Shown in pieces: positions 37,464 through 46,608 of a stretch of DNA of 64,000 nt. This stretch comes from Xanthomonas cannabis pv. cannabis (GTDB taxonomy: Bacteria; Pseudomonadota; Gammaproteobacteria; Xanthomonadales; Xanthomonadaceae). The stretch is from assembly GCF_000802365.1 (NCBI RefSeq), contig NZ_JSZE01000027.1:1-64000 (forward strand). Direction: 5' to 3'. The notes under the pieces were generated by a model, which ran no database searches, was not told where the DNA came from, and saw only the letters and a program-made list of their open reading frames with translations. How positions within the stretch are numbered: the stretch's first letter is position 1; each line of letters starts with the position of its first letter. Made by a program: the position numbers and the translations under genes.

Positions 37464-40217
37464 ATGAGCACTCCCCGCTACACCCGCCTGTCCGGCCTGG
37501 AACCGCTGGTCATCACCCCTGACCTGCTGTTTATCAACGTCGGCGAGCGCACCAACGTCACCGGCAGCGCCCAGTTCCGCAAGCTGATCAAGGAAGAGCG
37601 CTACGAAGAAGCGGTGGAGGTGGCGCGCCAGCAGGTGGCCAATGGTGCGCAGATCCTCGACGTCAACATGGACGAGGGCCTGATCGATTCCGAGAAGGCG
37701 ATGACCCGCTTTCTCAATCTGATCATGTCCGAACCGGATATCGCGCGCATCCCGGTGATGGTCGATTCGTCCAAGTGGACGGTAATCGAAGCAGGCCTGA
37801 AATGCCTGCAAGGCAAGAGCGTGGTCAATTCGATCTCGCTCAAGGAAGGCGAAGCGGTCTTCATCGAGCAGGCACGCAAGGTGCTGCGCTATGGCGCCGC
37901 CGCGGTGGTGATGGCCTTCGATGAGGTGGGCCAGGCAGACACCTGCGCACGCAAGGTGGAAATCTGCACGCGTGCCTACAAGGTGCTGACCGAGCAGGTC
38001 GGCTTCCCGCCGGAAGACATCATCTTCGACCCGAACATCTTTGCCGTCGCCACCGGCATCGAAGAACACGACAACTACGCAGTGGACTTCATCGAAGCCA
38101 CCCGTGAAATCAAACGCACGTTGCCGCACTGCCATATCTCCGGCGGCGTGTCGAATGTGTCGTTCTCGTTCCGCGGCAACGAAAGCGTGCGCCAGGCCAT
38201 TCACTCGGTGTTCCTGTTCCATGCGATCAAGGCCGGCATGGACATGGGCATCGTCAATGCCGGCGGCATGCCGATCTACGACAACCTGGACCCTGAGCTA
38301 CGCGAGCGCGTGGAGGATGTCATCCTCAACCGGCGCAAGGACGGCACCGAGCGCCTGCTGGAGATCGCCGAGCGTTACAAGGGCACCAAGGGTGCGGCGA
38401 AAACCGAAGACCTGGCCTGGCGCGACAAGCCGGTACGCGCGCGCCTGGCGCATGCATTGGTGCACGGCATCGATGCATACGTGGACACCGATACCGAAGA
38501 AGCGCGTCAGCAGTCCACCCGCCCGCTGGATGTGATCGAAGGCCCGCTGATGGACGGCATGAACGTGGTCGGCGACCTGTTTGGCGCCGGCAAGATGTTC
38601 CTGCCGCAGGTGGTCAAGTCCGCACGCGTAATGAAGAAGGCCGTGGCGTATCTGTTGCCCTACATCGAAGCGGAAAAACTGCGCACCGGCGATGTCGGCA
38701 GGTCCAATGGCAAGATCATCATGGCCACCGTCAAGGGCGACGTGCACGACATCGGCAAGAACATTGTCGGCGTGGTGTTGGCCTGCAACAACTTCGATGT
38801 GGTGGACCTGGGCGTGATGGTGTCGGCGCAGGTGATCCTGGATCGTGCACGCGCAGAAAATGCCGACCTGATCGGTCTGTCGGGCCTGATCACGCCGTCG
38901 CTGGAAGAGATGTCGCATGTGGCGCGCGAGATGCAGCGCCAGGGGTTCGAGATCCCGCTCTTGATCGGCGGTGCCACCACCTCGCGCGCGCATACCGCGC
39001 TGAAGATCGACCCGCACTACACCGCGCCCACCGTGTGGGTCAAAGATGCCTCGCGTGCGGTCGGCGTTGCGCAATCGCTGATCTCGCGCGACCTGCGTCA
39101 GGCGTTCGTGGCCGCCAATGACGCCGACTACGCCGAGATCCGTGCCCGCCATCGCAACCGTGGCGATGCCAAGCGACTGGTGTCGCTGGAAAAGGCACGT
39201 GCGCAACGCTTCGATGGCGGATGGGACAGCTACGTGCCGCCCGCGCCACGCCAGCCGGGCCTGCACGTTTTCGACGACTACCCGCTGCAGGAGTTGGTCG
39301 AGCTGATCGACTGGACCCCGTTCTTCCAGGCCTGGGAGCTGGCCGGCAAGTTCCCGGCCATCCTCAGCGACGAGATCGTCGGCACCCAGGCCAGCGAGCT
39401 GTATCGCGACGCACGCCGCATGCTCAAGCAGATCGTCGACGAGAAGTGGCTGACGGCGAAGGCCGTGTTTGGGCTATGGCCGGCCAATAGCGTGGGCGAC
39501 GACGTCGTCGTCCTGACCGAACCGGCGGAATCGGGAATCGGGAGTCGGGAATCGCAAAGCGATGCTCCCGCGCTCGACCATTCCCGATTCTCCATTCCCC
39601 ATTCCCTGCATTTCTTGCGCCAGCAAGTCGACAAACCCATCGACCGCCCGGATTTCTGCCTGGCCGATTTCATCGCGCCCAAGGACAGCGGTGTGCAGGA
39701 CTGGATCGGGGCCTTCGCGGTCACCGCGGGCATCGGCATCGACCCGCATGTGGCCCGCTTTGAAGCCGCGCACGACGACTACAATGCGATCCTGCTCAAG
39801 GCGCTGGCCGATCGCCTGGCCGAAGCACTGGCAGAGCGCTTGCATCAGCGCGTGCGCACCGAGTTCTGGGGCTATGCGGACGACGAGAGCCTGGACAACG
39901 ACGCCTTGATCGCCGAACGCTATCGCGGCATTCGTCCTGCCCCCGGTTACCCGGCCTGCCCGGAACACAGCGAAAAACGCACGCTGTTCGACCTGCTCGA
40001 TGCAGAGCAGAACACCACGATGACGCTGACCGAAAGTTTCGCGATGCTGCCTACCGCCGCGGTGTCCGGCTATTACTTCAGCCATCCCAGGAGCCAGTAT
40101 TTCGTGGTCGGGCGCCTGGGCAAGGAACAGGTCGTTGACTACGCCAAGCGCAAGGGGATCACGCTGGCCATGGCCGAACGCTGGCTGGCATCGAACCTGG
40201 ATTACGACCCGGAGTAA
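37464..40217 (+). CDS. metH: Methionine synthase, folate/cobalamin/AdoMet-activation domains (MetH part 2)
   Basis: A 917-residue protein with the remaining MetH domains. Residues 10-290 are the pterin-binding barrel ([20 protein letters not shown]). Residues 320-560 form the cobalamin-binding cap and domain, with [16 protein letters not shown]; His428 is the lower cobalt ligand. Residues 590-917 are the AdoMet-dependent reactivation domain ([33 protein letters not shown]). An inserted stretch of about 20 residues, encoded by a GGGAATC repeat, lies near residue 690-715 in the activation domain. Downstream of the first half, separated by a 75-bp tandem repeat, it presumably forms the enzyme together with part 1. 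Confidence 0.93.
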   Translation: MSTPRYTRLSGLEPLVITPDLLFINVGERTNVTGSAQFRKLIKEERYEEAVEVARQQVANGAQILDVNMDEGLIDSEKAMTRFLNLIMSEPDIARIPVMVDSSKWTVIEAGLKCLQGKSVVNSISLKEGEAVFIEQARKVLRYGAAAVVMAFDEVGQADTCARKVEICTRAYKVLTEQVGFPPEDIIFDPNIFAVATGIEEHDNYAVDFIEATREIKRTLPHCHISGGVSNVSFSFRGNESVRQAIHSVFLFHAIKAGMDMGIVNAGGMPIYDNLDPELRERVEDVILNRRKDGTERLLEIAERYKGTKGAAKTEDLAWRDKPVRARLAHALVHGIDAYVDTDTEEARQQSTRPLDVIEGPLMDGMNVVGDLFGAGKMFLPQVVKSARVMKKAVAYLLPYIEAEKLRTGDVGRSNGKIIMATVKGDVHDIGKNIVGVVLACNNFDVVDLGVMVSAQVILDRARAENADLIGLSGLITPSLEEMSHVAREMQRQGFEIPLLIGGATTSRAHTALKIDPHYTAPTVWVKDASRAVGVAQSLISRDLRQAFVAANDADYAEIRARHRNRGDAKRLVSLEKARAQRFDGGWDSYVPPAPRQPGLHVFDDYPLQELVELIDWTPFFQAWELAGKFPAILSDEIVGTQASELYRDARRMLKQIVDEKWLTAKAVFGLWPANSVGDDVVVLTEPAESGIGSRESQSDAPALDHSRFSIPHSLHFLRQQVDKPIDRPDFCLADFIAPKDSGVQDWIGAFAVTAGIGIDPHVARFEAAHDDYNAILLKALADRLAEALAERLHQRVRTEFWGYADDESLDNDALIAERYRGIRPAPGYPACPEHSEKRTLFDLLDAEQNTTMTLTESFAMLPTAAVSGYYFSHPRSQYFVVGRLGKEQVVDYAKRKGITLAMAERWLASNLDYDPE
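39527..39609. repeat. GGGAATC repeat inserted in the metH coding sequence
   Basis: The left arm GGAATCGGGAATCGGGAGTC continues to 39554 and the right arm (CATTCCCGATTCTCCATTCC onward) spans 39578-39609. It is translated in frame as [20 protein letters not shown] and [11 protein letters not shown], which E. coli MetH lacks at this place. Confidence 0.8.
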
Positions 40218-40233
40218 GGTCCGCCGCAACACC

Positions 40234-40301
40234 GTAGGAGCGCACCCGGGCGCGACAGGGCGTTACCAGTAAAGCCCTGTCGCGCCCGGGTGCGCTTCTA
40301 C
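40234..40301. repeat. TAGGAGCGC hairpin repeat, copy 2
   Basis: Arms at 40234-40261 and 40274-40301 (GTAGGAGCGCACCCGGGCGC and the complement of its variant) pair over 28 bp with one mismatch. It lies 16 bp after metH and between convergent genes, so it may terminate both. Confidence 0.85.
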
Positions 40302-40346
40302 GTGGGGCCGCCGACCTTCGACAGCGGCGCTTTGATCACATCAACA

Positions 40347-41552
40347 TCAGGCAGCCGGGCGCAACACGTTCAGAACCTCGTAGCATGCGCCCATGGTGTG
40401 GTAATCGGTCTTGCCGGCCGGGCTCTTCTCGTCGTTGTACTTGCGGTTGTCCGCGTCCAGGATGCGATACCACGCGCCGTAGCGGTGATCGATCATGTGC
40501 TTCCAGGAGTAGTCCCACAGCTTGTCGTACCACTGCCAGTAGCGATCCTCGCCACTGCGCTGGGCCAGTAATGCGGCAGCAGCGAGCGATTCGGCCTGCA
40601 CCCAGAAGTACTTGTCGTCATCGCAGACCTGCCCGTCCGGTGCGAAGCCGTAATACAGCCCGCCGCGTTGGGCATCCCAGGAGCGTTCCACCGCCACATC
40701 GAACAGGTGTTGCGCGGTCGGCAACAACCAGTCGGCCGGCGCGTAGCGGTCCAGCAGCATCAGCAGCTTGGCCCATTCGGTCTGATGGCCTGGCTGGAAG
40801 CCCCAGGGGCGGAACAGGTGCTTGGGGTCATCGCGGTTGTAATCCCAATCGATGTTCCACTGCGGGTCGTAGTGCTCCCACACCAGGCCATCGGCCTTGG
40901 CGGCCTGACGGCGCGTCATGTTGTCGGCCAACTGCAGCGCACGGTCGAGATAACGTTGCTCGCCACTGGCCTCATACGCGGCGATCATCGCCTCGCACAT
41001 ATGCATGTTGGCGTTCTGGCCGCGATACGTGGTGAAATTGAAGTGGGCGTCGGCTTCATCGCGGTACAAGCCAAATTCCGGCTCCCAGAAATACTTCTCC
41101 AGCAGCTGCCAGGTTTCGTCCATCCACGTGCGGGCTTCGGCGATGCCGGCCTTCAGCCCGCACGAATACGCCAGCAGCACGAATGCAACGCCGTAGCAGT
41201 GGTTCATGTCGTCTTCCACCACGCCATCGCGCAAGGTCCAGGCATAGCCGCCGGTCGCCGCATTGCGATGCACGTTGCGCAGGTAATCCAGGCCGTGGCG
41301 CACCGCCTCCAGGTACTCGGCGTTGCCGAACTCGCGGTAGGCCATCGCGTAGTTGAAGACGAAGCGCGTGCTACTCACCAGATGCCGGTGCCCGGCGTCG
41401 TAGATGGAGCCGTCATCGCGGAAATACTGAAAGAAGCCACCGGCCGGGTCGATCGCGCGCGGGTGATAGAACGCCATGGTGTCGGCGATGTGCTGGCGCA
41501 GGACATCGGCCGAGCGGAAATCGGGTGCGGGGGATGCGGGCAACGGGCTCAT
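40347..41552 (-). CDS. AGE-family epimerase/isomerase (mannose isomerase-like)
   Basis: A 401-residue (alpha/alpha)6-barrel enzyme. The N-terminal GHRHLVSSTRFVFNYAMAYR holds the conserved active-site Arg-His region. DDMNHCYGVAFVLLAYSCGL, CEAMIAAYEASGE and HQTEWAKLLMLLDRY are further family markers. Members are N-acylglucosamine 2-epimerase, cellobiose 2-epimerase or mannose isomerase. Clustering with a fructokinase and a hexose permease favours mannose to fructose isomerisation, but this is inferred. Its ATG overlaps the kinase stop by 4 bp (ATGA). Last gene of the four-gene sugar operon. Confidence 0.88.
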   Translation of the reverse strand: MSPLPASPAPDFRSADVLRQHIADTMAFYHPRAIDPAGGFFQYFRDDGSIYDAGHRHLVSSTRFVFNYAMAYREFGNAEYLEAVRHGLDYLRNVHRNAATGGYAWTLRDGVVEDDMNHCYGVAFVLLAYSCGLKAGIAEARTWMDETWQLLEKYFWEPEFGLYRDEADAHFNFTTYRGQNANMHMCEAMIAAYEASGEQRYLDRALQLADNMTRRQAAKADGLVWEHYDPQWNIDWDYNRDDPKHLFRPWGFQPGHQTEWAKLLMLLDRYAPADWLLPTAQHLFDVAVERSWDAQRGGLYYGFAPDGQVCDDDKYFWVQAESLAAAALLAQRSGEDRYWQWYDKLWDYSWKHMIDHRYGAWYRILDADNRKYNDEKSPAGKTDYHTMGACYEVLNVLRPAA

Positions 41553-42535
41553 GCTTGTTCCTGGATCAGAGAATGGACGTCATCGATACCGGGCATCGCA
41601 GCGAACGCGCCCTTGCGCGTGACCGCCAATGCGCCGACGGCGGCAGCGAACCGGATCACCTCGGTCATCGCCGAGGTATCGCCGCACAATTGCGCCAGCG
41701 TGGTGCCGCGCGCAGCCAGCTGGAACAGCAGCCCACCCACGAACGCATCGCCCGCAGCAGTGCTATCGCGCACCTGCACGGTGAACGCCGGCACCTGGCC
41801 GGAATCGGTGCGGGTCTGCCAGTGCACCGGGCCGCCACCATCGGTGACCAGCAGCCAGGTCGCGTTGCCCTGCCACAGCTTCTGCGTCACTGCGCTGGCA
41901 TCGCTGTCCAGCGTGCCGGCCAGATAGTCGAGCTCTTCGCGCGAAAGCTTGACCACATCGGCCAGGGCCAGCGCCTCCCACAGCACCGGCGCCGGGTTCA
42001 CGTCCTGCGGCCACAGCATCGGGCGCAGGTTGAGATCGAGGCTGACGATGGCACCATCGGCGCGCGCGCGGCGCATGCCGTCCAGCGTGCATTGCGCAAT
42101 CTCCGGCTCGGTCATGCTGTTGGAGCACACATGCAGCACCGCCGCCTGCGCGAAGCCATCGGCAGCAAAATGTTCGGGACGGAACAGCAGATCCGCTGCA
42201 GGCGGCCGGTAGAAACTGAAACTGCGCTCGCCGGCCTCGTCCAACGCGACGAACGCCAGCGCCGTCTTGGCCTGATCGGTGCGCACGATGCCGCCGGTGG
42301 CCACACCGGCCTGCTGCAGGCTCTGCAGCAGGAAGTCGCCGAACATGTCGCGCCCGAGCATGCCGACAAAATTGGACGCACCGCCGAGCTTGGCGACAGC
42401 GACAGCCACGTTGGCCGGTGCGCCGCCCGCATATTGCGCAAACGTGCGCGCGTCGTCGCTGCCAGCCTGTGGCAGGGCCAGCATGTCGATCAAGGCTTCG
42501 CCGAAGCAGATCACCTGGTTCTTGGCAGCGCTCAT
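41549..42535 (-). CDS. PfkB-family carbohydrate kinase (fructokinase-like)
   Basis: A 328-residue ribokinase-fold kinase. The start motif VICFGEALIDMLALP is followed by the N-terminal PfkB signature (YAGGAPANVAVAVAKLGGAS). The C-terminal signature with anion hole and catalytic aspartate is STAAGDAFVGGLLFQLA. The sequence is closest to bacterial fructokinases. It would phosphorylate fructose made by the downstream isomerase or imported by the upstream permease. It overlaps its neighbours by 4 bp on both sides, so translation of the operon is coupled. Start at 42535 chosen over an upstream in-frame ATG inside the permease gene. Confidence 0.9.
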   Translation of the reverse strand: MSAAKNQVICFGEALIDMLALPQAGSDDARTFAQYAGGAPANVAVAVAKLGGASNFVGMLGRDMFGDFLLQSLQQAGVATGGIVRTDQAKTALAFVALDEAGERSFSFYRPPAADLLFRPEHFAADGFAQAAVLHVCSNSMTEPEIAQCTLDGMRRARADGAIVSLDLNLRPMLWPQDVNPAPVLWEALALADVVKLSREELDYLAGTLDSDASAVTQKLWQGNATWLLVTDGGGPVHWQTRTDSGQVPAFTVQVRDSTAAGDAFVGGLLFQLAARGTTLAQLCGDTSAMTEVIRFAAAVGALAVTRKGAFAAMPGIDDVHSLIQEQA

Positions 42536-43842
42536 GCGTGCGCCTCCGCCAATGCGCCACGCAGACGCGAGCCCCAGATACCGTAGAACACGATGTACAG
42601 GTAGCACACCAGCGGCAGCACGAACGACTCATGCAGGCCGATCCGGTCTGCGAGCAGGCCCTGCAGATACGGCACGATCGCACCGCCGACAATGGCCATG
42701 ATCAACAGGCTCGACGCACGCCCGGTCAGCGGGCCGAGGCGCTCGATGCCCAGGGTGAAGATGGTCGGGAACATGATCGAGTTGAACAGGCCGATCGCCA
42801 CCAGTGCGTACACCGCCAGCATGCCGCCGCTGACCATGGTGGCGCCCAGCAGCAGTGCATTGATCGCCGCGAACGCCGACAACAGGACGCGGGGCGACAG
42901 TTTGGCCAGCAGTGCCGAGCCGATGAAACGGCCGATCATCGCAAGCGTCCAGTAGGCCGAGACGTACTTGGTCGCTTCGCGCTCGGTGAAACCGCCGATC
43001 TCCGGCAACGAGAAGTAATTGACCATCAGGCTGCCGATCGCCACTTCTGCGCCGACATAGAAAAAGATCGCCAGCACCCCGAAGCGCACATGCGGGTGAC
43101 GCAAGGCATCGCGCAGGCTATGCGTGCTTTGGTCTTTCTGTGCGCCTGCATCGGTCAGTGCCGGCAGACGGAACAGAAACACGAAGATCGCCAGCAGGAA
43201 CAGCACCACGCCCAGGCCGATATAGGGCCCTTGCACAGCCTGCGCTTCCTGCACGCGATAGGCCAGCTGCTCGGCCTGCGGCAGTGCCTTGAGCTGGTCG
43301 CCGCTCATCACCGTGTTGGACAGGATCAACCAGCCACCCAACAGCGGCGCGATCGCCGTCCCCAACGAGTTGAGCGCCTGCGCCAGGGTCAGACGGCTGG
43401 ACGCGCTGCGCTCGGGCCCCAGCAATGCCACGTACGGGTTGGCCGCCACCTGCAGGATGGTGATGCCGGTGGCCAGCACGAACAATGCGCCCAGAAATGC
43501 GCCATACACCCGCAATTCTGCCGCCGGCCAGAAGCCCAGCGCTCCAACTGCCGCCACCGCAAGTCCTGCCACGATGCCCTGCTTGTAGCCCAACCGGTTC
43601 ACCAGCCAACCGGCCGGCAGCGACATCAGGAAATACGCACCGAAGAAGGTGAACTGCACCAGCATCGCCTGGGCGAAGTTGAGCTCGAACACCGCTTTGA
43701 GGTGCGGGATCAGGATGTCGTTGAGGCAGGTGAGAAAGCCCCACATGAAGAAGATCGTGGTAACCACCGACAACGCGACGCCGTTGTTGACGGGCGCCTT
43801 GTTGCCGCTTGGCACAGTGGATTGCGTGGAAAGGGAAACCAT
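42532..43842 (-). CDS. Sugar MFS transporter, FucP-like
   Basis: A 436-residue major facilitator of the fucose/galactose/glucose permease group. It begins with an FFMWGFLTCLNDILIPHLK helix typical of FucP (the conserved acidic residue in TM1), then SLPAGWLVNRLGYKQGIVAGL. QVAANPYVALLGPERSASSRL is the sugar-transporter TM4-5 region. About twelve hydrophobic segments are seen. It is a probable proton symporter for fructose, glucose or mannose, inferred from the operon. The start ATG at 43842 has no strong Shine-Dalgarno, and lies 13 bp after the LacI stop. Confidence 0.9.
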   Translation of the reverse strand: MVSLSTQSTVPSGNKAPVNNGVALSVVTTIFFMWGFLTCLNDILIPHLKAVFELNFAQAMLVQFTFFGAYFLMSLPAGWLVNRLGYKQGIVAGLAVAAVGALGFWPAAELRVYGAFLGALFVLATGITILQVAANPYVALLGPERSASSRLTLAQALNSLGTAIAPLLGGWLILSNTVMSGDQLKALPQAEQLAYRVQEAQAVQGPYIGLGVVLFLLAIFVFLFRLPALTDAGAQKDQSTHSLRDALRHPHVRFGVLAIFFYVGAEVAIGSLMVNYFSLPEIGGFTEREATKYVSAYWTLAMIGRFIGSALLAKLSPRVLLSAFAAINALLLGATMVSGGMLAVYALVAIGLFNSIMFPTIFTLGIERLGPLTGRASSLLIMAIVGGAIVPYLQGLLADRIGLHESFVLPLVCYLYIVFYGIWGSRLRGALAEAHA

Positions 43843-43855
43843 AGGAGTTGCCTGG

Positions 43856-44962
43856 TCAGCGGCCTGAGGCCTTGGTGGGGGAACGGTTGGGGGAATGGCT
43901 TGCGCGTTGCGGCGCAGGCGCTGCGGTCGGCGCGCATGCACTGCTTGCACGGATCTTCAAGGCGACGGCGGCGGTGAGCCGTTGCGCCGCCAGTTCAGGG
44001 CTGCCGATACGCTGCAGCACCAGTTGCGCGGCCTGCCGGCCACGCGCGCGGGGGTCGGCGGCCAGCGTGGTCAGGGCCGGGGTGAACAACGCGGCTTCGG
44101 CGATATCGTCGAAGCCGGTCACCGCAAAATCGCGGCCGGGCACACGGCCCTGCATCGCCAGCGCGGCCATCAGGCCCAGCGCCACGCTGTCGTTGTAGCA
44201 GACCGCCGCACTCACGCGCTGGCCCGCACTGCCCAACATGCGTGCGCCACACAGCGCGGCATCCTGGCGATTGGGTGCCGACTCGACGTACTGCACGGCC
44301 AGCCCCGCATCCGTCATTGCACGCGTGTAGCCGGCACGGCGCTGACGGCACGAACTGGATTCGGCATGGCCACCGAAGAACGCGATGTGCCGGTGACCTT
44401 GCGCGATGAGGTGCATGCAGGCCAGAAACGCGCCCTGCTCGTTGTCGAGCGCCAGCAGATCCCAGCCGGCACCCTCCACTTCACGGTTGAACAGCACGAC
44501 GTTGCGCTGGCGGCCGAGCACCTGGGTCAGCGCCTGCGCCTGGCTGCCTTCGGCCGGCGACAGGATGATTCCGGCCGGCGTGTGCTCCATCAACGAGGTC
44601 AGCACCGCCTGCTGGCGCTGCGTCGATTCACCGGTGCTGCCCAGCAGCGTCACATAGCCGGCCGCGCCCAGCGCTTCATCGACGCCTGCGGCGAACTCGG
44701 CAAAAAATGGATTGGACAGGTCGTTGATGACCAACGCGATGCTGGACGAGGTGCGCCGGCGCAGATTGGCGGCGGCGCGGTTGTACACATAGTTCTGTCG
44801 ATCCAGCTCGGCCTCGACACGTGCCCGCGTGCTTGCATGCACCAACGGGCTGCCACGCAGTACCAGCGAGACGGTGGCACGCGACACACCGATGGCGACC
44901 GCGATATCGCGCAACGTCACTGCGCCACGGCGCAGACGGCGCGCGTCGCCGTCCTCTTCCAT
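43856..44962 (-). CDS. LacI-family transcriptional regulator of the sugar operon
   Basis: A 368-residue repressor. The N-terminal helix-turn-helix is VTLRDIAVAIGVSRATVSLV and the hinge region VEAELDRQNYVYNRAAANLR. The periplasmic-binding-protein-like core follows (SSIALVINDLSNPFFAEF, then LLGSTGESTQRQ). It is the first gene of the operon with FucP-like permease, kinase and isomerase. A 16-bp perfect palindrome lies 72 bp upstream of its start. The inducer is unknown; a hexose or hexose phosphate is likely. Confidence 0.92.
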   Translation of the reverse strand: MEEDGDARRLRRGAVTLRDIAVAIGVSRATVSLVLRGSPLVHASTRARVEAELDRQNYVYNRAAANLRRRTSSSIALVINDLSNPFFAEFAAGVDEALGAAGYVTLLGSTGESTQRQQAVLTSLMEHTPAGIILSPAEGSQAQALTQVLGRQRNVVLFNREVEGAGWDLLALDNEQGAFLACMHLIAQGHRHIAFFGGHAESSSCRQRRAGYTRAMTDAGLAVQYVESAPNRQDAALCGARMLGSAGQRVSAAVCYNDSVALGLMAALAMQGRVPGRDFAVTGFDDIAEAALFTPALTTLAADPRARGRQAAQLVLQRIGSPELAAQRLTAAVALKIRASSACAPTAAPAPQRASHSPNRSPTKASGR

Positions 44963-45372
44963 TGCGGATGTGGGCGTGGCACGCGTCAAGTTGCAGACCT
45001 GGCGTTGAGAGAAATGCGCATGCCCGTGGCGTTCATTGGATCGATCCAATTAGGCCTTTTCCTTGTTCTCAATGCATGCGGCAGTGCAACAAATCGGGCT
45101 GGATAGCCCATTCAGTGCGTGCCAACTGGTCGATCGGGGCGGTTAAGCAGCGCACGGGTCGTTGCCGCAAGATCGGCTGCCGCCAACGTGACGCCGTCTC
45201 CGCCTTGCGCACCCCCGGCATCTAGAACTTTCTGACCGCCACCGCCAGCTCGAGAATGCAGCCCCGCATTGCGATGCCGCCACGACCGTTCGGGCCACCA
45301 CTGGCAGCCACGCAACACGCGGCTAGCGTCATCCGGGCAGCACGACGCAGACGCCTGGCTCACCGACAGTCG
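44963..45372. other. Intergenic stretch upstream of the lacI gene (410 bp)
   Basis: Besides the palindrome at 45035-45050 and an AT-rich stretch at 45051-45075, this spacer contains no recognisable gene, repeat or RNA. The side next to the beta-barrel gene shows no T-tract terminator. Confidence 0.5.
45035..45050. promoter_or_regulatory. LacI-family operator (perfect 16-bp palindrome)
   Basis: ATTGGATCGATCCAAT is fully symmetric with a central CG, the form expected for LacI/GalR-family sites. It lies 72 bp before the repressor's start, so autoregulation of the operon is probable. Confidence 0.82.
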
Positions 45373-46215
45373 TTACTGAAATGCGATCGACAAGCCAATT
45401 CCGCCCTGCCAGTCGGCGCTCTCCGAGGTCAACCCCCGTAGCACCGAGACATCCAGCTGCATCGCGTGCGGCAGTTGCCAGGCGCCGCCCGCACCCGCCA
45501 CACGCGAATGCGCGCTGCCGGTATCGAACCCGGCTTCCACGTAGCTGCTGAAATGCTCGCCGGAAAAAAACGTGTAATTGGGCGCAAAGGTCCAGGTGTG
45601 GCCGTCGTCGTCGCGCGCGTAGTTGACGTACAGGGCAAACGCACGCTGCTGCGCGAGGTCCCAGGAGGCGGTGACGCCGAGTTCGCGGGCATAGCCGTCG
45701 CTGAAGGCCGGGCTGCCCGTCGGCACGCTGTAGGTGCCCAGCGCCGCCCAGTGAAAACTGTCGGAGCGCGATGGCAGGGCCACCTTCAAGCCGATGCGGC
45801 TATCGCCACCGCCGCGCACGCGTTGGCCGCCCCCGTGCTGCCAGTTGTAGCTGTCGCTGCCCAGTTGCAGCTCCACCTGTTGCGACAGGCCCAGACGCAG
45901 CACGGTGTCGGCGGTGTACAGCGTGGTCCGCTGGCCATCGGTGCGATCGGTGCTCGCATCCGGCAAACCCTGCTCCCAGGCGAATGCGCCGGGCTGCAAC
46001 ACCTCGGCGGCAAACGGGATGCCGGGCCGGTCGAACGCCGGTGGATCCTCCGCCTGCGCCGCTGCCGGCCGGCTGCTCAGGCACAACACCAGCAGCGCCC
46101 CGGCCAACAGCAGAGGTCGCCCTGCGCGCAGCTGCAACCTCTCGCTCACGAAGGAAGACGCCGGCACCGACGGTGCATCGGCACGCAATTGCGCGGGAAC
46201 AGAAAACACGGACAT
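45373..46215 (-). CDS. Outer-membrane beta-barrel protein (MetA-pathway/transporter-like)
   Basis: A 280-residue exported protein. The signal peptide is long: residues 1-33 are polar, followed by a hydrophobic LLLAGALLVLCLSSRPAAAQ with cleavage after AAAQA. The mature part alternates short hydrophobic strands and Gly/Ser turns (VLRLGLSQQVELQLGSDSY, HWAALGTYSVPTG) and ends in GIGLSIAFQ, as outer-membrane barrels do. It resembles the Phenol_MetA_deg/transporter family. Substrate unknown. The 5' start could be later. It is isolated from the sugar operon. Confidence 0.7.
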   Translation of the reverse strand: MSVFSVPAQLRADAPSVPASSFVSERLQLRAGRPLLLAGALLVLCLSSRPAAAQAEDPPAFDRPGIPFAAEVLQPGAFAWEQGLPDASTDRTDGQRTTLYTADTVLRLGLSQQVELQLGSDSYNWQHGGGQRVRGGGDSRIGLKVALPSRSDSFHWAALGTYSVPTGSPAFSDGYARELGVTASWDLAQQRAFALYVNYARDDDGHTWTFAPNYTFFSGEHFSSYVEAGFDTGSAHSRVAGAGGAWQLPHAMQLDVSVLRGLTSESADWQGGIGLSIAFQ

Positions 46216-46557
46216 GGGTGGCACCATCGGCAGGAAGTGAGCGACAACGCAGCAAGTCATCGGGATGGCTGCGTCGACCAGCAACGGCGCGCATGGTGCC
46301 GCGCCGGCCGTGACCGGTTTGTATACCGCGCCGCTCTCGCCAGCGGCGCAGCCAGCGTTGTACGCGTGGCAGGCCGTGGCGCGGCAAAACAGCACGCTGC
46401 GGCGACAGCTACAACAGGCGCACTAGCCGACACGCGCCGACGTCAACCAGCAACTGCTCCGGCACTGACGATCGCCGGGCCGGCAGGCAGGCCCGATCCG
46501 GTGGGTCAGCATCCCGCCGCCCTGCCCAGTCGCAACCATTGGCAAGCTCGCCCGCCA
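46216..46557. other. Intergenic stretch (342 bp)
   Basis: It lies between the barrel gene start and the DUF2058 terminator. It should hold the barrel gene's promoter in its left part (near 46220-46320), but no convincing -35/-10 pair is seen. No RNA gene or repeat recognised. Confidence 0.45.
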
Positions 46558-46588
46558 ACAAAAAGGGCACCCTCAGGTGCCCTTTCAA
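46558..46588 (-). terminator. Intrinsic terminator of the DUF2058 gene
   Basis: AAAGGGCACC (46562-46571) and GGTGCCCTTT (46576-46585) form a 10-bp stem with a CTCA loop. On the minus strand the stem is followed by TTTTTGTT. It ends 20 bp from the stop at 46609. Confidence 0.85.
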
Positions 46589-46608
46589 GACAGCCACGTG
46601 ATGCCGCC

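Noticed and set aside
36460-37467. A 335-codon open frame overlapping metH part 1 and the tandem repeat
   Set aside because: Out of frame with the clear MetH homology, no ribosome-binding site, and its second half translates only the repeat.
35936-39609. GGGAATC arrays as a possible CRISPR array
   Set aside because: The repeats are 7 bp units without spacers, and no cas-like gene is nearby.
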